Positions 7,263 to 16,820 are shown, numbered from the stretch's first letter. The stretch is DNA of 60,299 bases from Roseovarius dicentrarchi (GCF_003316635.1 NZ_QNQP01000021.1:1-60299); one strand, 5' to 3'. Numbers and translations are program-made. Notes: generated by a model from the sequence alone, not told the origin.

Positions 7263-8264
7263 TCAGAGCGCCGCCAGTGCATCCACCAGATTGCCGGCGC
7301 CAAAACGGTAGGGGTCGGTGGCAGGCAGGTCCATACGCTGCGACACGTCCTCCAGATAGGTGCGCGCGTCTGCCTCGCTCATGTGCTGCGTATTTACCGC
7401 GACCCCCGCCACGCGGCAGTCCGGGTTCGCGACCTGCGCCAGCGGCAGGGCGGTATCGCGCAACTGCTCCAACGTGGGCAGGCTATAGCCGGGCAGGCCG
7501 CGCATATGGGTGCGCGTCGGTTCGTGGCACAGGATCAGCGCGTCGGGCTGGCCGCCATGAACGAGGGCCAGCGTGACGCCCGAATAGGAGACGTGAAACA
7601 GGCTGCCTTGCCCTTCGATCATGTCCCAGTGATCGGGGTCGTTGTCCGGGGTCAGATATTCGATTGATCCGGCCATGAAATCAGCGATCACCGCGTCCAG
7701 CGGCACGCCATCGCCGGTAATCAGGATACCGGTCTGGCCTGTGGCCCGAAAGGTGCATTGCATCCCGCGCGCGGTCATTTCGCGCTCCAACGCCATGGCT
7801 GTGTACATCTTGCCGACCGCGCAATCGGTGCCAATCGCAAGACACCGTTTGCCGCGCCGCTTTTCCCCATTGGCGATGGGATACCGAACCGAGGGGATGC
7901 GCACATCGTGAAGGGTGCGGCCATGCTGCTTGGCGGCGGCCAGCAGGTCAGCCTCGTCTCGCAGCAGGTTATGCAGCCCGCTGGCAAGGTCATAGCCCAT
8001 GGCAAGCGCCGCAAGCAGCAGCTCTTTCCATGCGGGCGATATGACGCCGCCGCGGTTGGCAACGCCGATGACCAGGGTTTTGGCACCCGCTGCGCGGCCC
8101 TCGGCCAACGTCATTTCGGTCAGGCCCAGATCGGCGCCGCAGCCGGGCAGGCGGATCTGGCCAACCGCATTGTCCGGGCGCCAGTCGCGGATGCCAATGG
8201 CGACCTTCGCGGCCAGCATGTCGGGCGCGTCGCCCAGAAACAAAAGATAGGGCGTTTCAATCAT
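7263..8264 (-). CDS. dgcN: D-glutamate N-acetyltransferase DgcN (DUF1611 family)
   Basis: A 333-residue DUF1611-family protein. The start MIETPYLLFLGDAPD is chosen because the upstream in-frame residues are arginine-rich and not conserved. It has an N-terminal Rossmann-like part (LPGCGADLGLTEMTLAEG, KTLVIGVANRGG) and a C-terminal P-loop-like part with IGTDCAVGKMYTAMALEREM and the conserved GQGSLFHVSYSGVTLALVHG. DgcN acetylates D-glutamate, and with DgcA it forms a D-glutamate degradation route described in marine proteobacteria. The run dgcN-dgcA-dat on one strand supports the call. Older databases may label this family only as DUF1611 or as a NAD-dependent epimerase/dehydratase. Confidence 0.87.
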   Translation of the reverse strand: MIETPYLLFLGDAPDMLAAKVAIGIRDWRPDNAVGQIRLPGCGADLGLTEMTLAEGRAAGAKTLVIGVANRGGVISPAWKELLLAALAMGYDLASGLHNLLRDEADLLAAAKQHGRTLHDVRIPSVRYPIANGEKRRGKRCLAIGTDCAVGKMYTAMALEREMTARGMQCTFRATGQTGILITGDGVPLDAVIADFMAGSIEYLTPDNDPDHWDMIEGQGSLFHVSYSGVTLALVHGGQPDALILCHEPTRTHMRGLPGYSLPTLEQLRDTALPLAQVANPDCRVAGVAVNTQHMSEADARTYLEDVSQRMDLPATDPYRFGAGNLVDALAAL

Positions 8265-8492
8265 GGTTGGCGTCCTTCGGGCGTGGTAGGGGCGTTGCGA
8301 TATTGGCGCGACCTTAGCGGTCGAAGCGGGATAGATCACGCAGAATCCGGCGCGGGCAAGTGCAGATATCGCAGCGTGCCGCAGTTTGACGGTTGATGCT
8401 GCAAGTGCGAAATCAGCTTGTGCCTTGCGGCGTAATTTAATACCGATCAAGAGGCAACTTACGCAACATCCTTATTCGGAAAGGCCCGTGAC

Positions 8493-9452
8493 ATGAGCTT
8501 TCGCCTTCAGCCCCCCGCCCCCGCCCGCCCCAACCGCTGCCAACTGTTCGGGCCGGGATCGAATGCCAAACTGTTCGAGAAGATGGCGGCAAGCGCTGCG
8601 GATGTGATCAACATCGACCTTGAGGATTCAGTCAGCCCCAATGACAAGGATCTGGCGCGCAAACAGACCATCGAGGCGATCAATTCGGTTGATTGGGGTA
8701 ATAAATACCTCAGCGTGCGCATTAACGGTCTGGATACCGGATGGTGGTATCGTGACGTCGTGGACCTGCTGGAGCAGGCGGGCGACCGGCTGGACCAGAT
8801 CATGATTCCCAAGGTGGGCTGCGCGGGCGACATCTATGCTGTTGATGCGCTGGTCACATCCATTGAGCGCGCGAAAGGACGCACCAAGCCGATCAGTTTC
8901 GAGGTTATCATCGAAAGCGCGGCAGGTATCGCCCATGTCGAAGAAATTGCAGCTGCCAGCCCGCGCCTGCAGGCAATGAGCCTTGGTGCCGCGGATTTTG
9001 CCGCCTCCATGGGCATGGCGACAACCGGCATCGGCGGCACGCAGGAAAACTACTATATGCTGCATGAGGGCACCAGGCATTGGTCCGATCCGTGGCACTG
9101 GGCGCAGGCGGCGATCGTTGCGGCCTGCCGCACGCATGGGCTGCTGCCGGTGGACGGCCCGTTCGGCGATTTCTCGGACGACGAGGGGTTCCGCGCGCAG
9201 GCGCTGCGCTCTGCCACGCTGGGCATGGTGGGCAAATGGGCCATCCACCCCAAGCAGATCGTGCTGTGCAACGAGGTGTTCACCCCATCCGAGGCTGCCG
9301 TGACCGAGGCGCGCGAAATTCTGGCGGCGATGGAGACGGCCAAGGCCAGTGGCGAGGGTGCGACCGTCTACAAAGGGCGTCTGGTGGATATCGCCAGCAT
9401 CAAGCAGGCCGAGGTTATCGTGAAACAATCAGAGATGATCGCGGCCGGCTGA
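8493..9452 (+). CDS. mcl1: L-malyl-CoA / beta-methylmalyl-CoA lyase
   Basis: A CitE-like lyase of 319 residues, very close to the Rhodobacter Mcl1 type. Visible motifs are LFGPGSNAKLFEKMAASAAD, VINIDLEDSVSPNDK (magnesium-binding acidic residues), LSVRINGLDTGWWYRD, PISFEVIIESAAGIAHV and LGAADFAASMGM. It cleaves malyl-CoA to glyoxylate and acetyl-CoA, and beta-methylmalyl-CoA to glyoxylate and propionyl-CoA. Both reactions belong to the ethylmalonyl-CoA route of acetate assimilation. It is divergent from dgcN with a 228-bp gap that should carry both promoters. An A/T-rich hairpin follows it. Confidence 0.95.
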   Translation: MSFRLQPPAPARPNRCQLFGPGSNAKLFEKMAASAADVINIDLEDSVSPNDKDLARKQTIEAINSVDWGNKYLSVRINGLDTGWWYRDVVDLLEQAGDRLDQIMIPKVGCAGDIYAVDALVTSIERAKGRTKPISFEVIIESAAGIAHVEEIAAASPRLQAMSLGAADFAASMGMATTGIGGTQENYYMLHEGTRHWSDPWHWAQAAIVAACRTHGLLPVDGPFGDFSDDEGFRAQALRSATLGMVGKWAIHPKQIVLCNEVFTPSEAAVTEAREILAAMETAKASGEGATVYKGRLVDIASIKQAEVIVKQSEMIAAG

Positions 9453-9521
9453 ACCTGCGGCCTGTCAGCGGAATTGTGCGCCTGCGGCGCGCTCTTTCAT
9501 CATTTGCGCTGCGCGCGGCTG

Positions 9522-9548
9522 CATTGAAAATCTTGCAGATTTTCAATG
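9522..9548. terminator. Perfect 11-bp hairpin downstream of mcl1
   Basis: CATTGAAAATC (9522-9532) and GATTTTCAATG (9538-9548) form a perfect 11-bp stem around a 5-base loop, 70 bp after the mcl1 stop. There is no strong T run after it, so it is a possible mRNA 3'-end hairpin rather than a textbook terminator. Confidence 0.45.
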
Positions 9549-9631
9549 AGTGGATATTTAAAGCAAGAAGAAACAGGGGGCGGCGCGGTAAGGCGTCGCC
9601 CATTTCGCATTTGTGATCGGGAACAGGTATT

Positions 9632-10423
9632 ATGATGGATATGCGGGCGCGGCTGGATGCCTTTTTATCGTTGGCAGCGGTGCGTCAGCTGATCATCGGC
9701 GTGATCATATTCAACGCGGTTCTGCTGGGGATGGAGACATCGGGCAGTTTGATGGCGCGTTTCGGCTGGGTGATCGTGGCACTGGATACGGCGTGTCTGG
9801 CATTTTTCGTGGTCGAGATCGCACTGAAACTGTTCGCGCGCGGCACGCGGTTTTTCCGCGACGGGTGGAGCCTGTTCGATCTGGTGGTTGTCGGGGTTGC
9901 GCTGATACCGGCCAGCCAGGCGCTGTCGGCGCTGCGGGCCTTGCGGATTCTGCGCGTGCTGCGGGTGATTTCGGTTGCGCCGCGATTGCGGCGGGTGGTC
10001 GAGGGATTTGTAACGGCGCTGCCCGGCATGGGCTCGGTCTTTTTGTTGATGGCGATCATTATCTATATCGGCGCGGTCATCGCGACGAAGCTGTTTGCGA
10101 CTGACTTTCCTGTCTGGTTCGGAACACTGGGCCGGTCGGGATATACATTGTTTCAGATCATGACGCTGGAATCGTGGTCGATGGGAATCGTGCGGCCGGT
10201 GATGGATGTGTTCCCTTGGGCGTGGGTGTTTTTTGTGCCCTTCATTCTGGCCACCACCTTTGCGGTGGTAAACCTGCTGGTGGGTCTGATCGTCAATTCG
10301 ATGCAGGATGCGCATCAGGTTGAGGACGCCGCCAATACAGTGACATACCGGGACGAGGTGATGGAGCGGCTGGCCGCCATTGAGGCCCGGCTGGCGGAGC
10401 TTGCGCGCCAGCGGGGAGAGTGA
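9632..10423 (+). CDS. NaChBac-type voltage-gated ion channel
   Basis: A 263-residue single-domain six-segment channel. S4 has arginines spaced by three (R102, R105, R108, R111 in LSALRALRILRVLRV). The pore filter at 178-185 reads TLESWSMG, the signature of bacterial voltage-gated sodium channels (NaChBac, NavMs, NavSp), and a long S6 runs to about residue 223. The C-terminus (VMERLAAIEARLAELARQ) is a heptad-like helix that in this family forms a four-helix bundle. It should conduct sodium across the inner membrane upon depolarisation. Selectivity is inferred from the filter. Several in-frame ATG codons at the start leave the exact N-terminus uncertain by a few residues. Confidence 0.9.
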   Translation: MMDMRARLDAFLSLAAVRQLIIGVIIFNAVLLGMETSGSLMARFGWVIVALDTACLAFFVVEIALKLFARGTRFFRDGWSLFDLVVVGVALIPASQALSALRALRILRVLRVISVAPRLRRVVEGFVTALPGMGSVFLLMAIIIYIGAVIATKLFATDFPVWFGTLGRSGYTLFQIMTLESWSMGIVRPVMDVFPWAWVFFVPFILATTFAVVNLLVGLIVNSMQDAHQVEDAANTVTYRDEVMERLAAIEARLAELARQRGE

Positions 10424-10436
10424 CCGGCCCGCGCGC

Positions 10437-11354
10437 CTAGTTTGCCGCCTGCCACGCATCCAGGATATAGCGGCTGGTCATCAGGTCCAGATGCGCGCCG
10501 CCGCCGTTTTTGAACAGCGTGATCTCGTCGTCCGATATGCGTTTGAAATCAGCGGAATCGTAGTAATCAGCCACGATGGCATCGGGTTGAATGACCTCTT
10601 TTGAGATCGGGATCTTCAGTTCGCCGATATGGTTGATCGTGGTGTCGCGGCTGTCGACAAAGATGCGGGTGCGTTTCAGTGCCGCGTCGTCCGCCTCGCG
10701 CATGTCGGGGCGGTAGGCGCCGATCAGGTCGATATGCTGGCCGGGTTGAAACCATTCGCCCTTGATGAAGGGTTCGGTGCTCATCGTGGCGGAGGTGACG
10801 ATGTCGGCGCCGCGCACTGCCGCCTCCAGATCATCGGCGACGGCGATGCCGGGGCAATCGTCTTGCATGGCGTCGGCATTGGCGCGGGTGCGGTTCCAGA
10901 CGGTAAAGCGGGCGTCGGGCCAGGCGCTGCGGTAGGCTTGCCAGAGGTTGCGGCCAACCGTTCCGGCGCCGATGATCAGGATATTCTGGCTGTCCTTGCG
11001 CGCCAGTCGGCGCGCGGCATAGAGGCTGTCACCGGCAGTTTTCCATTTGGTTACAAGGTGAAAGTCAATGATCGCGGCCAGCGTGCCAACCTCATCGTCG
11101 AACAGGTTTACCGCGCCGTTGATCATCGGCTGTCCCTTGCCGGGATTGCCGGGAAAGACGGTGGCGCATTTCACCGCCAGCCCGATCCCGTCGATCCAGG
11201 CCGACCGGTTCAGCAGCGTATCCTTGCCGCGATACAGAAACGTATCGGCAATTTCCGCCTTGGGCTGGGCATGGCCGCGATCGAACGCCTCGCACAGGTC
11301 CAACCAGTCCAGATTGGCCTCGCCCTCGGCAAAGGGGATGATGGTAAAGGTCAT
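10437..11354 (-). CDS. Ornithine cyclodeaminase / mu-crystallin family protein
   Basis: A 305-residue NAD(P)-dependent enzyme. The nucleotide-binding loop is ILIIGAGTVGRNLWQAYRS at about residues 125-143. Family blocks around it are GLAVKCATVFPGN, GAVNLFDDEVGTLAAIID, TSATMSTEPF and HIDLIGAYRPDMREADD. Relatives convert L-ornithine to proline plus ammonia, or act as alanine or ketimine reductases, so the substrate is open. Its start overlaps the stop of the HAD hydrolase by 4 bp (ATGA), showing translational coupling within the EamA-HAD-cyclodeaminase operon. Confidence 0.85.
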   Translation of the reverse strand: MTFTIIPFAEGEANLDWLDLCEAFDRGHAQPKAEIADTFLYRGKDTLLNRSAWIDGIGLAVKCATVFPGNPGKGQPMINGAVNLFDDEVGTLAAIIDFHLVTKWKTAGDSLYAARRLARKDSQNILIIGAGTVGRNLWQAYRSAWPDARFTVWNRTRANADAMQDDCPGIAVADDLEAAVRGADIVTSATMSTEPFIKGEWFQPGQHIDLIGAYRPDMREADDAALKRTRIFVDSRDTTINHIGELKIPISKEVIQPDAIVADYYDSADFKRISDDEITLFKNGGGAHLDLMTSRYILDAWQAAN

Positions 11355-11986
11355 TCGGCGTCTCCTTCAATTTGCAGGCCGGGAGGCAGCAATCCGGCAT
11401 CTACCAAAGCTTGGGCAAAACCGGGCGCGCCGTCAAACAGATGCACTTGCCACCCGCGGCGCTGCGCAGCGGCGATATTTTCGGCGCGGTCATCGGTAAA
11501 AAGCAGGTGGCCGGGCGGGATGCCGCAATCGGCCTCGACGGCGGCATAGATCGCCGGATCGGGTTTGGCCATTCCCATTGGGCCAGAGATGTAGGCGCGA
11601 TCGAAATCACTGAGAAACGGGAACTGCGCGGCGCTGAGCGGGAAATTCTGCGCCCCGAAATTTGACAATGCGAATACCGGAATTCCGCGGGCCCGCAGGG
11701 CGCGCAGCAACAATACGGATCCGGGGATGGCCGGCTGCGCAATGTCGCACCAACGATCGCGGATATGCAGGATTTCAGCAGCAAATTCGGGGTGCTGGGC
11801 AGCCACCCGCGCTATTTCGTTTGCAAAATCGGCGCCGCTGTCGATGCGCTGCATCATGGCGTGAATATCGACGGCGGCGAACAAGGCCATGCTGCGGGCG
11901 CGGCCAAAGATGCGGTCAAAATACCCCTCGGGCTGCCATTCGATCAGGACATTGCCGATGTCGAATATTACGGCCTCGGGCGTCAT
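11351..11986 (-). CDS. HAD-superfamily hydrolase (subfamily IA, YihX-like)
   Basis: A 211-residue haloacid-dehalogenase-type phosphatase. The start MTPEAVIFDIGNVLIEW is chosen over a longer frame because motif I (nucleophile Asp in FDIGNVL) must sit near the N-terminus. Motif II is ALSNFG, motif III the lysine in MAKPDPAIY and motif IV LLFTDDRAENI, with a helical cap between. It resembles sugar-phosphatase or epoxide-hydrolase-like HADs; the substrate is unknown. It is sandwiched by 4-bp overlaps with the EamA transporter upstream and the cyclodeaminase downstream. Confidence 0.87.
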   Translation of the reverse strand: MTPEAVIFDIGNVLIEWQPEGYFDRIFGRARSMALFAAVDIHAMMQRIDSGADFANEIARVAAQHPEFAAEILHIRDRWCDIAQPAIPGSVLLLRALRARGIPVFALSNFGAQNFPLSAAQFPFLSDFDRAYISGPMGMAKPDPAIYAAVEADCGIPPGHLLFTDDRAENIAAAQRRGWQVHLFDGAPGFAQALVDAGLLPPGLQIEGDAE

Positions 11987-12957
11987 CGGCGATACCTCGG
12001 CCTGGGTCTTTTGCTGCCAGACCTGCCTTCGCGCCACACCATGTAGAGGCCGGATCCGATGATCAAAACGATCCCCGCCCACGCGTTCAGCAGCGGCCAT
12101 GTGTCGAAAAACGCGACACCCCAGAAGATTGAGATCGGCATCGCCACATATTCAAACGGGGCGACAAGCGCCGCCTCGCTCAGGCGGTAGGCCTGACTGA
12201 TCAGCCAACTGCCGGTGACGCCTGCAACCCCCAGCATGGCGATGATCCACATATCGGCGCGCGCTATGGGGGCCCATGTGCGCAGAAGAAACTCCAGGGC
12301 TGGATGCGAGCCGCCCGCAAAGCGCCCGTCGCCAATCAGCGCGCCGATGATGGCGCTGGATATGAGAAACGTCAAAATGACGTAGAATGTCATGGTCGTC
12401 GCGCTTTCCGTTGTGCGCACCTTGCGCGTGACCATGTGCATCGCGCCATAAAGCAGCGCCGCGATGGCCGGCAGAAGCGATGCGGCCTGAAATGCGTTCG
12501 TGCCCGGCTGAACAATCAGCAAGACCCCGATCAGGCCCAGAATGATGGCCGCCCAGCGGCGCGGGCCGACGGTTTCGCCCAGGAAAATCACTGACATCAC
12601 CGCAATCGCAAGTGGCGAGATGAAGAAGATCGCAACCGCGTCGGCAATCGGCAGAGCCGCAAGGCCCAGAAACAGGCACAGATTGGCGCTGACGATGAAC
12701 GCACCGCGCAGCAGGTGCGCACCGGGGCGCCGCGTGCGCAGCACCGTCCAGCCGCCGCCGAGTGGCATGATGACCGCCAGAAATACGGTCAGACTGACCA
12801 AAGAGCGCAGGAAAACAACCTGATGCAGCGCGTATCCGTCGCTTAGCAGTTTGATCCCCAGATCGACGACGGAAAAGCACAGGATTGCGGTAAGTGCGCA
12901 CAGGGCGCCCATTGTGTTGTTGCCCTGTTCGGGGCCGATGGATGTGGCGGTACTCAT
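11983..12957 (-). CDS. EamA-family (DMT) membrane transporter
   Basis: A 324-residue drug/metabolite-transporter protein with about ten hydrophobic segments in two EamA repeats: the first from about residue 16 (MGALCALTAILCFSVVD) to 150, the second from about 160 to 305. The first repeat ends with FLGETVGPRRWAAIILGLIGV, the usual end of an EamA domain. The tail is arginine-rich (GRSGSKRPRPRYRR), consistent with a cytoplasmic C-terminus. Substrate unknown; relatives export amino acids or other metabolites. It is first in a tightly overlapping operon with the HAD hydrolase and cyclodeaminase-like genes. Confidence 0.87.
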   Translation of the reverse strand: MSTATSIGPEQGNNTMGALCALTAILCFSVVDLGIKLLSDGYALHQVVFLRSLVSLTVFLAVIMPLGGGWTVLRTRRPGAHLLRGAFIVSANLCLFLGLAALPIADAVAIFFISPLAIAVMSVIFLGETVGPRRWAAIILGLIGVLLIVQPGTNAFQAASLLPAIAALLYGAMHMVTRKVRTTESATTMTFYVILTFLISSAIIGALIGDGRFAGGSHPALEFLLRTWAPIARADMWIIAMLGVAGVTGSWLISQAYRLSEAALVAPFEYVAMPISIFWGVAFFDTWPLLNAWAGIVLIIGSGLYMVWREGRSGSKRPRPRYRR

Positions 12958-12970
12958 CGCGGGCAGATCC

Positions 12971-13417
12971 TCAGGCGGTGCGGGCCTGTCTGACTGCCCG
13001 CTCCAGCGCGTCTAGGAAGCGCGAGCGGTCGGCCTTTGTAAACCCCTTGCCGCCGCCCTGACGAAAGGGATCGGCGGCGCGCAGGTCCGTCATCAGGTCG
13101 CGCGTGGCCAGCACGTTGCCGATATTGGCCGATGTCAGCGGTTCGCCGTTATGTTTGAGCACCAGCGCGCCGGCCTCGACGCATTTTGCGGCAAGCGGGA
13201 TGTCACCGGTAACAACCACGTCGCCCGGCCCCGCGCGGTCCGCGATCCACATATCGGCCACATCCGGGCCATCGGGAACGATGACCGTTTCCACCAGCGG
13301 ATGCGGCGAGGGCCGCAATCCGCCGTTGGACACGATATAGACGGCCCAGCCGTGCCGCGTTCCCACGCGGATGGCCTCATCCTTGACGGGGCAGGCATCG
13401 GCGTCGACATAGATCAT
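12971..13417 (-). CDS. YaiI/YqxD family protein (DUF188)
   Basis: A 148-residue protein that starts with [14 protein letters not shown] and continues with [35 protein letters not shown], the hallmarks of DUF188. The conserved aspartates and the fold are PIN-like, so a nuclease role has been suggested, but no activity is established to my knowledge. It lies 13 bp upstream of the EamA gene on the same strand and 10 bp after sthA. Confidence 0.9.
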   Translation of the reverse strand: MIYVDADACPVKDEAIRVGTRHGWAVYIVSNGGLRPSPHPLVETVIVPDGPDVADMWIADRAGPGDVVVTGDIPLAAKCVEAGALVLKHNGEPLTSANIGNVLATRDLMTDLRAADPFRQGGGKGFTKADRSRFLDALERAVRQARTA

Positions 13418-13427
13418 GGCGCGCCGG

Positions 13428-14864
13428 TCATTTCGCTTCTTTTTTCTTCTTGGTGCGGTGAACCTTGTATTCCTCGGGGATGGGCATCCTGTTAAAGGCG
13501 TCCAGTCCGGCGATTTTATACGCCTCGGCCAGTGTCGGATAGTTGAAGGTATTCTGCACGAAGTAATCGACAGTACCCTTGAGGTTCAGGACAGCCTGCG
13601 CGATGTGGATCAGCTCGGTCGCGCCTTCGCCGACGATCTGCACGCCCAGAACGCGCCGCGTTTTCAGCGAAAACAGCATTTTCAACATGCCATGTTCCAG
13701 CCCCATGATGTGGCCGCGCGATGTTTCGCGAAAGCGCGCGATGCCCACCTCGTAGGGGATGCCGCGTTCGTTCATCTCCTCCTCGGACATGCCGCAGGTG
13801 CTGATTTCCGGGACCGAATAGATGCCGTAGGGAAACCAGGGGCTTTCGGGCAGGGTAGGGGTATCCAGCGCGTGGCAGGCGGCAATGCGCCCCTGTTGCA
13901 GCGATGTCGATGCAAGACTGGGATGGCCGATCACGTCGCCCGCGGCGTAGATATGCGGCACCTTGGTCTGATACGTCTTGCGATCCACCTCAAGTCGCCC
14001 GCGATGGTCCGTCTCGAGCCCGGCCTTGTCCAGGCCCAGCTTGTCGGTCGCGCCCATGCGGCCGGCGGCGAACAGCAACATTTCGCTGCGCACATGGCGG
14101 CCATTGCCCAGCGTCACCTCGATATGCTCGCCCGCATCCTCGATCTTTTCGATGGGCGACCCAAGGCGCAGATCGACGCCGTTTTCACGGATCTGGTGGG
14201 TGAAATCCTCAATCAGGGTCTTGTCAATGAAATCAAGGAAAGTCTCGCGCGGCTCGATCATGGTGACACGCACGTCAAGCGCGGCAAACATCGTGGCGTA
14301 TTCAACCCCGATCACCCCGGCGCCGATCACGGTCAGGCTGCGCGGAATCGTCTCAAGCTTGAGAAATTCGTCGCTGTCCAGCACGGTCGTGCCGTTGAAA
14401 GGGCAGGACTTCGGCCGGTAGGTTTTCGTGCCCGTTGCAATCAGGAACCTGTCGGCGGTGACGCGCGTGGATTTACCCGCCTCGACCTGCACCTCCAGCT
14501 CGTGCGGGCCTGTGAAGCTGGCCAGCCCATACAGGGTTTCCACGTGGTTACGGTTGAACTGATGCTCCAGCACGTCAACCTCGTAATCCACCGTCTTGTT
14601 CAGACGGGCTTGCAAATCTTCGGCGCCGATATCGTCCTTGACCCGGTAGGCGCGCCCGTAAAAGCTGCGTTCGCGCCAGCCGGACAGGTTCAGCACCGTC
14701 TCCCGCAGGGTTTTGGACGGAATCGTGCCGGTATGGGCCGAAACCCCGCCCAAACGCTCCTTGCGGTCGATGACCAGAACCCGGCGGTTCAGCTTGCCCG
14801 CCTGAATCGCGGCGGACCGGCCCGCCGGGCCGGACCCTATGACGATCAGATCATAGTGACTCAT
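13428..14864 (-). CDS. sthA: Soluble pyridine nucleotide transhydrogenase
   Basis: A 478-residue flavoprotein that moves reducing equivalents between NADPH and NAD in the cytoplasm. It has the FAD loop [12 protein letters not shown], the second nucleotide loop [20 protein letters not shown], the FAD-contacting [20 protein letters not shown] and a full dimerisation domain. The segment [17 protein letters not shown] lacks the C-x4-C redox pair of lipoamide dehydrogenase, which identifies SthA among these homologues. The start [10 protein letters not shown] sits 4 bp after the fghA stop. The upstream in-frame stretch is antisense to the fghA end and unlikely to be translated. Confidence 0.93.
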   Translation of the reverse strand: MSHYDLIVIGSGPAGRSAAIQAGKLNRRVLVIDRKERLGGVSAHTGTIPSKTLRETVLNLSGWRERSFYGRAYRVKDDIGAEDLQARLNKTVDYEVDVLEHQFNRNHVETLYGLASFTGPHELEVQVEAGKSTRVTADRFLIATGTKTYRPKSCPFNGTTVLDSDEFLKLETIPRSLTVIGAGVIGVEYATMFAALDVRVTMIEPRETFLDFIDKTLIEDFTHQIRENGVDLRLGSPIEKIEDAGEHIEVTLGNGRHVRSEMLLFAAGRMGATDKLGLDKAGLETDHRGRLEVDRKTYQTKVPHIYAAGDVIGHPSLASTSLQQGRIAACHALDTPTLPESPWFPYGIYSVPEISTCGMSEEEMNERGIPYEVGIARFRETSRGHIMGLEHGMLKMLFSLKTRRVLGVQIVGEGATELIHIAQAVLNLKGTVDYFVQNTFNYPTLAEAYKIAGLDAFNRMPIPEEYKVHRTKKKKEAK

Positions 14865-14868
14865 GTTG

Positions 14869-15702
14869 TCATCCCGCATACAGCGCCTCGGCATGGAAGC
14901 TGACGTGATCTTCCATGAAGGTCGAGACAAAGAAATAACTGTGATCGTATCCCGGCTGCATCCGCAGGATCGACTGCTGGCGCCGCGCGGCGGCGGCATG
15001 GGCCAGCGTTTCGGGCTTCAGCAGATCAAGGAACTGATCATTCGTGCCGGTATCGGTCAAAACCGGCCCGTCAAAGCCGCGCTCGGCCATCAGCAGGCTG
15101 GCATCATGCGCGGCCCAACTGCCCTGATCCTCGCCCAGATATCCGGTCAGCTGCTTGCGGCCCCAGTCGCTGTCCGTCGGATTGCAAATCGGCGAGAAGG
15201 CCGAAACCGAGCGGAACCGCCCCGGCAGCCCCATCGCCAGCGTCAGCGCCCCATGGCCGCCCATCGAATGGCCGGTAATGGCCTGCCGGTCCATATCCAC
15301 GGCAAATTCGGCGCCGATCAGCGCGGGCAGATCCTCGGCGATATAGTCCCACATCTGAAAATGCTTGGCCCACGGATCCTGCGTGGCGTTCAGGTAAAAT
15401 CCGGCGCCTTGCCCCATATCGAACGCATCGTCATTCGCCACGCCGTCGCCGCGCGGCGAGGTGTCGGGAAAGACCAGCGCAATGCCCTGCTCGGCGGCCC
15501 AGCCTTGCGCCCCGGCCTTGGTCATCGCGTTCTCATGCGTGCAGGTCAGGCCGGACAGATACCACAGCACAGGCACCGGGCCATCCTTTGCCTCGGCAGG
15601 CAGGAACAGGCCAAAGGTCATATCGGTGCCTGTCGCCTTCGAGGCATGCGTATAGACGCCCTGAACCCCCCCAAAGCAGGCATTTTCTGATTTCATTTCC
15701 AT
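14869..15702 (-). CDS. fghA: S-formylglutathione hydrolase
   Basis: An esterase-D-type alpha/beta hydrolase of 277 residues that splits S-formylglutathione into formate and glutathione in formaldehyde detoxification. The nucleophile serine is in ITGHSMGGHGAL, with acid and histidine regions at DTGTNDQFLD and GYDHSYFFVSTFMEDH. The early pattern FGLFLPAEAKDGPVPVLWYL and the LSGLTCTHEN block are diagnostic. The ATG at 15702 has GAGGAG seven bases upstream. The glutathione-dependent formaldehyde dehydrogenase that often accompanies it is not adjacent. Confidence 0.94.
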   Translation of the reverse strand: MEMKSENACFGGVQGVYTHASKATGTDMTFGLFLPAEAKDGPVPVLWYLSGLTCTHENAMTKAGAQGWAAEQGIALVFPDTSPRGDGVANDDAFDMGQGAGFYLNATQDPWAKHFQMWDYIAEDLPALIGAEFAVDMDRQAITGHSMGGHGALTLAMGLPGRFRSVSAFSPICNPTDSDWGRKQLTGYLGEDQGSWAAHDASLLMAERGFDGPVLTDTGTNDQFLDLLKPETLAHAAAARRQQSILRMQPGYDHSYFFVSTFMEDHVSFHAEALYAG

Positions 15703-15820
15703 GACGGCGCTCCTCATCTGCGAATTCACTATGTCACCGATCTACTTAACAGGCGGTTGACGCCTTTGAAACGTTTAAACAAGCGCGCCCGCATTCGGGG
15801 TCAAGACCCCGCCGGTCGCC

Positions 15821-16753
15821 TCAGTACAGCGCCTGCACCCAGCCGATCACCAGCGACACGGTCAGGGCCGCCAGAACCGTCGATATCAGGATCGAGGTCG
15901 ACACCCGCTGCGGTGCAACCCCGTAATGCTGTGCCAGCATATAGACGTTCCCGGCCACGGGCAGCGATGCGGCGGCAATCATCACCGCCGCCGAATAGGG
16001 CGCCACGTCAAACACCCAAAGCGCGGCAACAGCCACGGCAGCAGGATGCAGCACCAGCTTGCACAGCGACAGCCAGCCCGCGACATAAGGCCGCTCGGCC
16101 GATTTCCCGGCGAGCGACGCACCAATGGCAAACAGCGCACCGGGCGTCGCAGCACCGCCGAGGATCAGCAAAAACTCATTGACCGGGCCGGGAATCGGCA
16201 GTTGCAGGCCGGACCACGCCAGCCCCAACACGATCGACACGATCATCGGGTTTTTCAACAAACCCAGCCCAACAGTGCCCAAAACGGCGGGCCGCATCCG
16301 CCCGTCGCGCGTGCCGGTGATCACGATCACGATCAACGCACCGAACACGATCAGATCGACCGCCAGCACCATCATTACCGCCGCAATCGCCGCCTCGCCC
16401 ATCAGGATCGCAAGCATGGGAAGACCCAGGAACCCCACATTGCCAACCACGGCGCACTGCGCCTCAACAGCGGCCTCCTCGGCGCGCGCGCCGCGCAGCA
16501 GCGAAACCGCCGTGACCAGCAGATACACCGCCCCCGACCCGCATAAATATGCCCAGACAAAGGCCGGATCGAAAATCTCGCGCAGGCTCAGGTTGGCCGA
16601 AAACCGCAGCAACATCGCCGACAGCGCGAAGTAAAAGACGAATTTCGTCAGCCACGTCGTTGCCTCAGGTGTGAAAAACCCGCTCCGCCCCGCGCCGTAG
16701 CCCAGTGCGATGACCATGAAAAACGGCAATGTCTGGATGAAGATAGCAGCCAT
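15821..16753 (-). CDS. AEC-family auxin-efflux-carrier-like transporter
   Basis: A 310-residue membrane protein with about ten segments in two five-helix halves and a central cytoplasmic region. The start MAAIFIQTLPFFMVIALGYG gives a first membrane helix at once. Family patterns are VVGNVGFLGLPMLAILMG, LLKNPMIVSIVLGLAW and GGAATPGALFAIGASLA. Relatives export malate, malonate or other small acids; the substrate here is unknown. It stands alone between fghA and valS. Confidence 0.87.
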   Translation of the reverse strand: MAAIFIQTLPFFMVIALGYGAGRSGFFTPEATTWLTKFVFYFALSAMLLRFSANLSLREIFDPAFVWAYLCGSGAVYLLVTAVSLLRGARAEEAAVEAQCAVVGNVGFLGLPMLAILMGEAAIAAVMMVLAVDLIVFGALIVIVITGTRDGRMRPAVLGTVGLGLLKNPMIVSIVLGLAWSGLQLPIPGPVNEFLLILGGAATPGALFAIGASLAGKSAERPYVAGWLSLCKLVLHPAAVAVAALWVFDVAPYSAAVMIAAASLPVAGNVYMLAQHYGVAPQRVSTSILISTVLAALTVSLVIGWVQALY

Positions 16754-16820
16754 GCCCCTTGGTAGCACCCGGCCGCGCGGCGTCAATCACAACGCGCAAG
16801 GCTGAATGATCCCCTGCCAT

